Shown here piece after piece: positions 63,144 to 64,000 of a stretch of 64,000 nucleotides of DNA. Source of the DNA: Halomonas sp. SpR1 (GTDB taxonomy: Bacteria > Pseudomonadota > Gammaproteobacteria > Pseudomonadales > Halomonadaceae); NCBI RefSeq assembly GCF_031010175.1, contig NZ_JAUAMB010000015.1, forward strand, positions 51,111 through 115,110, written 5' to 3'. The notes beneath the pieces were generated by a model, which saw only the letters and a program-made list of their open reading frames with translations, was not told the DNA's origin and did not search any database. Numbering within the stretch: position 1 is the stretch's first letter; every line of letters starts with the position of its first letter. The position numbers and the translations under genes were made by a program.

Positions 63144-63291
63144 CGCCACACTCCATTGCAGTTAGACAAAAAGCATACAGAACAAAAAGACTGTACAGCT
63201 AGCGCACATCTTAAAATCCGAATAAGCGGAGAAACTATAGGCAATTCTTTTGTTTTTAACAAGATTAAAATTACGAGAAAACACAAAACAA

Positions 63292-63305
63292 TTAACAATT
63301 GTTAA
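63292..63305. promoter_or_regulatory. Perfect palindrome upstream of the Crp/Fnr-family gene
   Basis: TTAACAATTGTTAA, about 150 bp before the regulator start, in an A+T-rich gap (63144-63434) with no gene I can support. It could be an operator, but A+T-rich DNA yields palindromes by chance. Confidence 0.25.
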
Positions 63306-63434
63306 AAAACAATCGAACCTTTTCTTAAGTTAACAAAAGCATAGAAAGATAATTTTTTACCTTCAATTAAACCAATGATCCACCTCTTAAAAATATAACA
63401 TATGTTATTTACGGGCGGCGATCACAAAATAAAA

Positions 63435-63790
63435 ATGAATAGAATAACTTTGCTTTAACGACAGAAAATTATTTTAAAAAAATCAATCAATTACCGCTAG
63501 ATTTTAAATTTTCAAGAAAAGCACCATGGAAGGAATATCCTCAAGGTAGCACTGAAAAAAAGCAGTTCTCCTTTTACGATATTTAAGCAACTGCTAGAGA
63601 CTCATTCGCCAGTTTTCCAGACACTAACGACGCAATTATTGCTCAATGGGACTATCCTACTAATGTTTTAATACCCATACTATGTAAAGAGCATGATATA
63701 CCCTCACCTTCAGTGACTAGTGTTTTAAAGTGTGAACACAAGCTATGGAGCAGATTAGAATAGCAAGAAGTGATTCCGGATGGCATGTCC
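63435..63790 (+). pseudogene. Remnant of a probable ATP-grasp-type gene
   Basis: A plus-strand frame open from 63443 reads through two in-frame stops (TAA 63584-63586, TAG 63761-63763). Its translation is coherent: LPLDFKFSRKAPWKEYPQGS, then after the first stop ATARDSFASFPDTNDAIIAQ, WDYPTNVLIPILCKEHDIPS, PSVTSVLKCEHKLWSRLE, and after the second QEVIPD. The KCEHK-x-WSRL-x-QxxVIP pattern is, from memory, that of ATP-grasp proteins labelled biotin carboxylase in marine gammaproteobacteria. A possible original start is ATG 63435 in a shifted frame. The rest of the expected gene is missing, so it is a fragment. Confidence 0.55.
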
Positions 63791-63867
63791 AATCATGAAG
63801 TCGCTGTTTATATTGCGTTTGGCCGACGCCCTTCTCTAGCTAATCGTCAAGTAGTAGCCACTGCTGC

Positions 63868-64000
63868 CCCTAACCCGAATTTCTCACGGGGCATAAAAGG
63901 AAGCGGCTGAAAGTGTTAACGTTTCAGGGCCTTACACCAAAAACCAACACCAACAACCGCTTCCAAAATGGTACCTGAAAAACTGTCCTTCTCGCCACTC
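63868..64000 (+). mobile_element. Possible left end of an insertion sequence (cut by the window edge)
   Basis: After the gene remnant the composition returns to mid GC, and a segment starting CCCTAACCCGAATTTCTCAC leads to an ATG at 63968 that stays open to the edge (MVPEKLSFSPL). The layout (terminal sequence, about 100-bp leader, start of a gene, next to a broken gene) and the N-terminus resemble IS1380-type transposases as I remember them. TGAAA-N9-TTTCA lies at about 63908-63926. The downstream inverted end is outside the window, so this is tentative. Confidence 0.4.

Noticed and set aside
63117..63305. 62-codon plus-strand frame in the A+T-rich gap
   Set aside because: No ribosome site, no recognisable protein features, partly antisense to the regulator start.

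Overview
The window is a chromosomal segment of a halophilic gammaproteobacterium, most likely Halomonas or a close relative (Halomonadaceae). Three things point there. There is a stand-alone ectoine hydroxylase gene (ectD) with no ectABC beside it. A BCCT compatible-solute transporter and TRAP transporters are present. The core gene content and order (tatABC, elbB, hemB, ppk1; fabY, coaD; thrB, speA) are those of Oceanospirillales and pseudomonads. Nearly all of it is densely coded, fairly GC-rich core genome with short gaps, 4-bp ATGA/GTGA overlaps and clear hairpin terminators. I see no rRNA, tRNA or CRISPR array.

Layout: (1) 1-6.0 kb: tail of an upstream gene, tatABC, elbB (-), hemB, ppk1. 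(2) 6.0-11.7 kb: the metE/metR divergent pair and an RstBA-type two-component system. (3) 11.9-14.4 kb: two small unlisted proteins, a TIGR02281-type aspartic protease and a UMF1 MFS carrier. (4) 14.5-17.4 kb: an overlapping operon of two periplasmic solute-binding proteins and a membrane diguanylate cyclase, with no permease. (5) 17.4-19.9 kb: a BCCT transporter with small membrane proteins around it. (6) 26.8-19.9 kb (-): trmB-like methyltransferase, SMR pump, dacB, dgkA, glnE, AEC carrier. (7) 27-31 kb: fabY-coaD-ferredoxin-MATE. (8) 31.2-36.3 kb: atoE, acyl-CoA thioesterase, a protein carrying only a voltage-sensor-like domain, and a divergent mocR/lysE pair with palindromic operators. (9) 36.3-40.2 kb: I78-type inhibitor lipoprotein, entericidin, HIT protein, and a metal cluster (NicO transporter, DUF1007 protein, two lipoproteins) with a Zur-like box on a good promoter. 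(10) 40.3-46 kb: glycerate kinase, dps, pepD, tmcA. (11) 46.3-53.6 kb: a TRAP transporter and a ferric ABC transporter split into three transcription units, with a Fur-like box before the binding protein. (12) 53.7-61.5 kb: polA, thrB-speA, an FAH-family hydrolase, ectD.

The last 2.5 kb (61.5-64.0 kb) differ sharply: A+T-rich and gene-poor. They hold an orphan gene preceded by a poly-T tract that separates two reading frames, a Crp/Fnr-family regulator, the decayed remnant of what looks like an ATP-grasp gene, and probably the edge of an insertion sequence. This looks like acquired, degrading DNA.

The observations most worth following are the SBP-SBP-diguanylate cyclase operon, the voltage-sensor-only protein, the Zur-like metal cluster with a DUF1007 protein whose predicted mature N-terminus is His-Pro-His, the poly-T frame break, and short (12-16 bp) degenerate tandem repeats at several gene ends. 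Start codons were moved from the longest reading frame wherever a Shine-Dalgarno sequence or family knowledge supported it.
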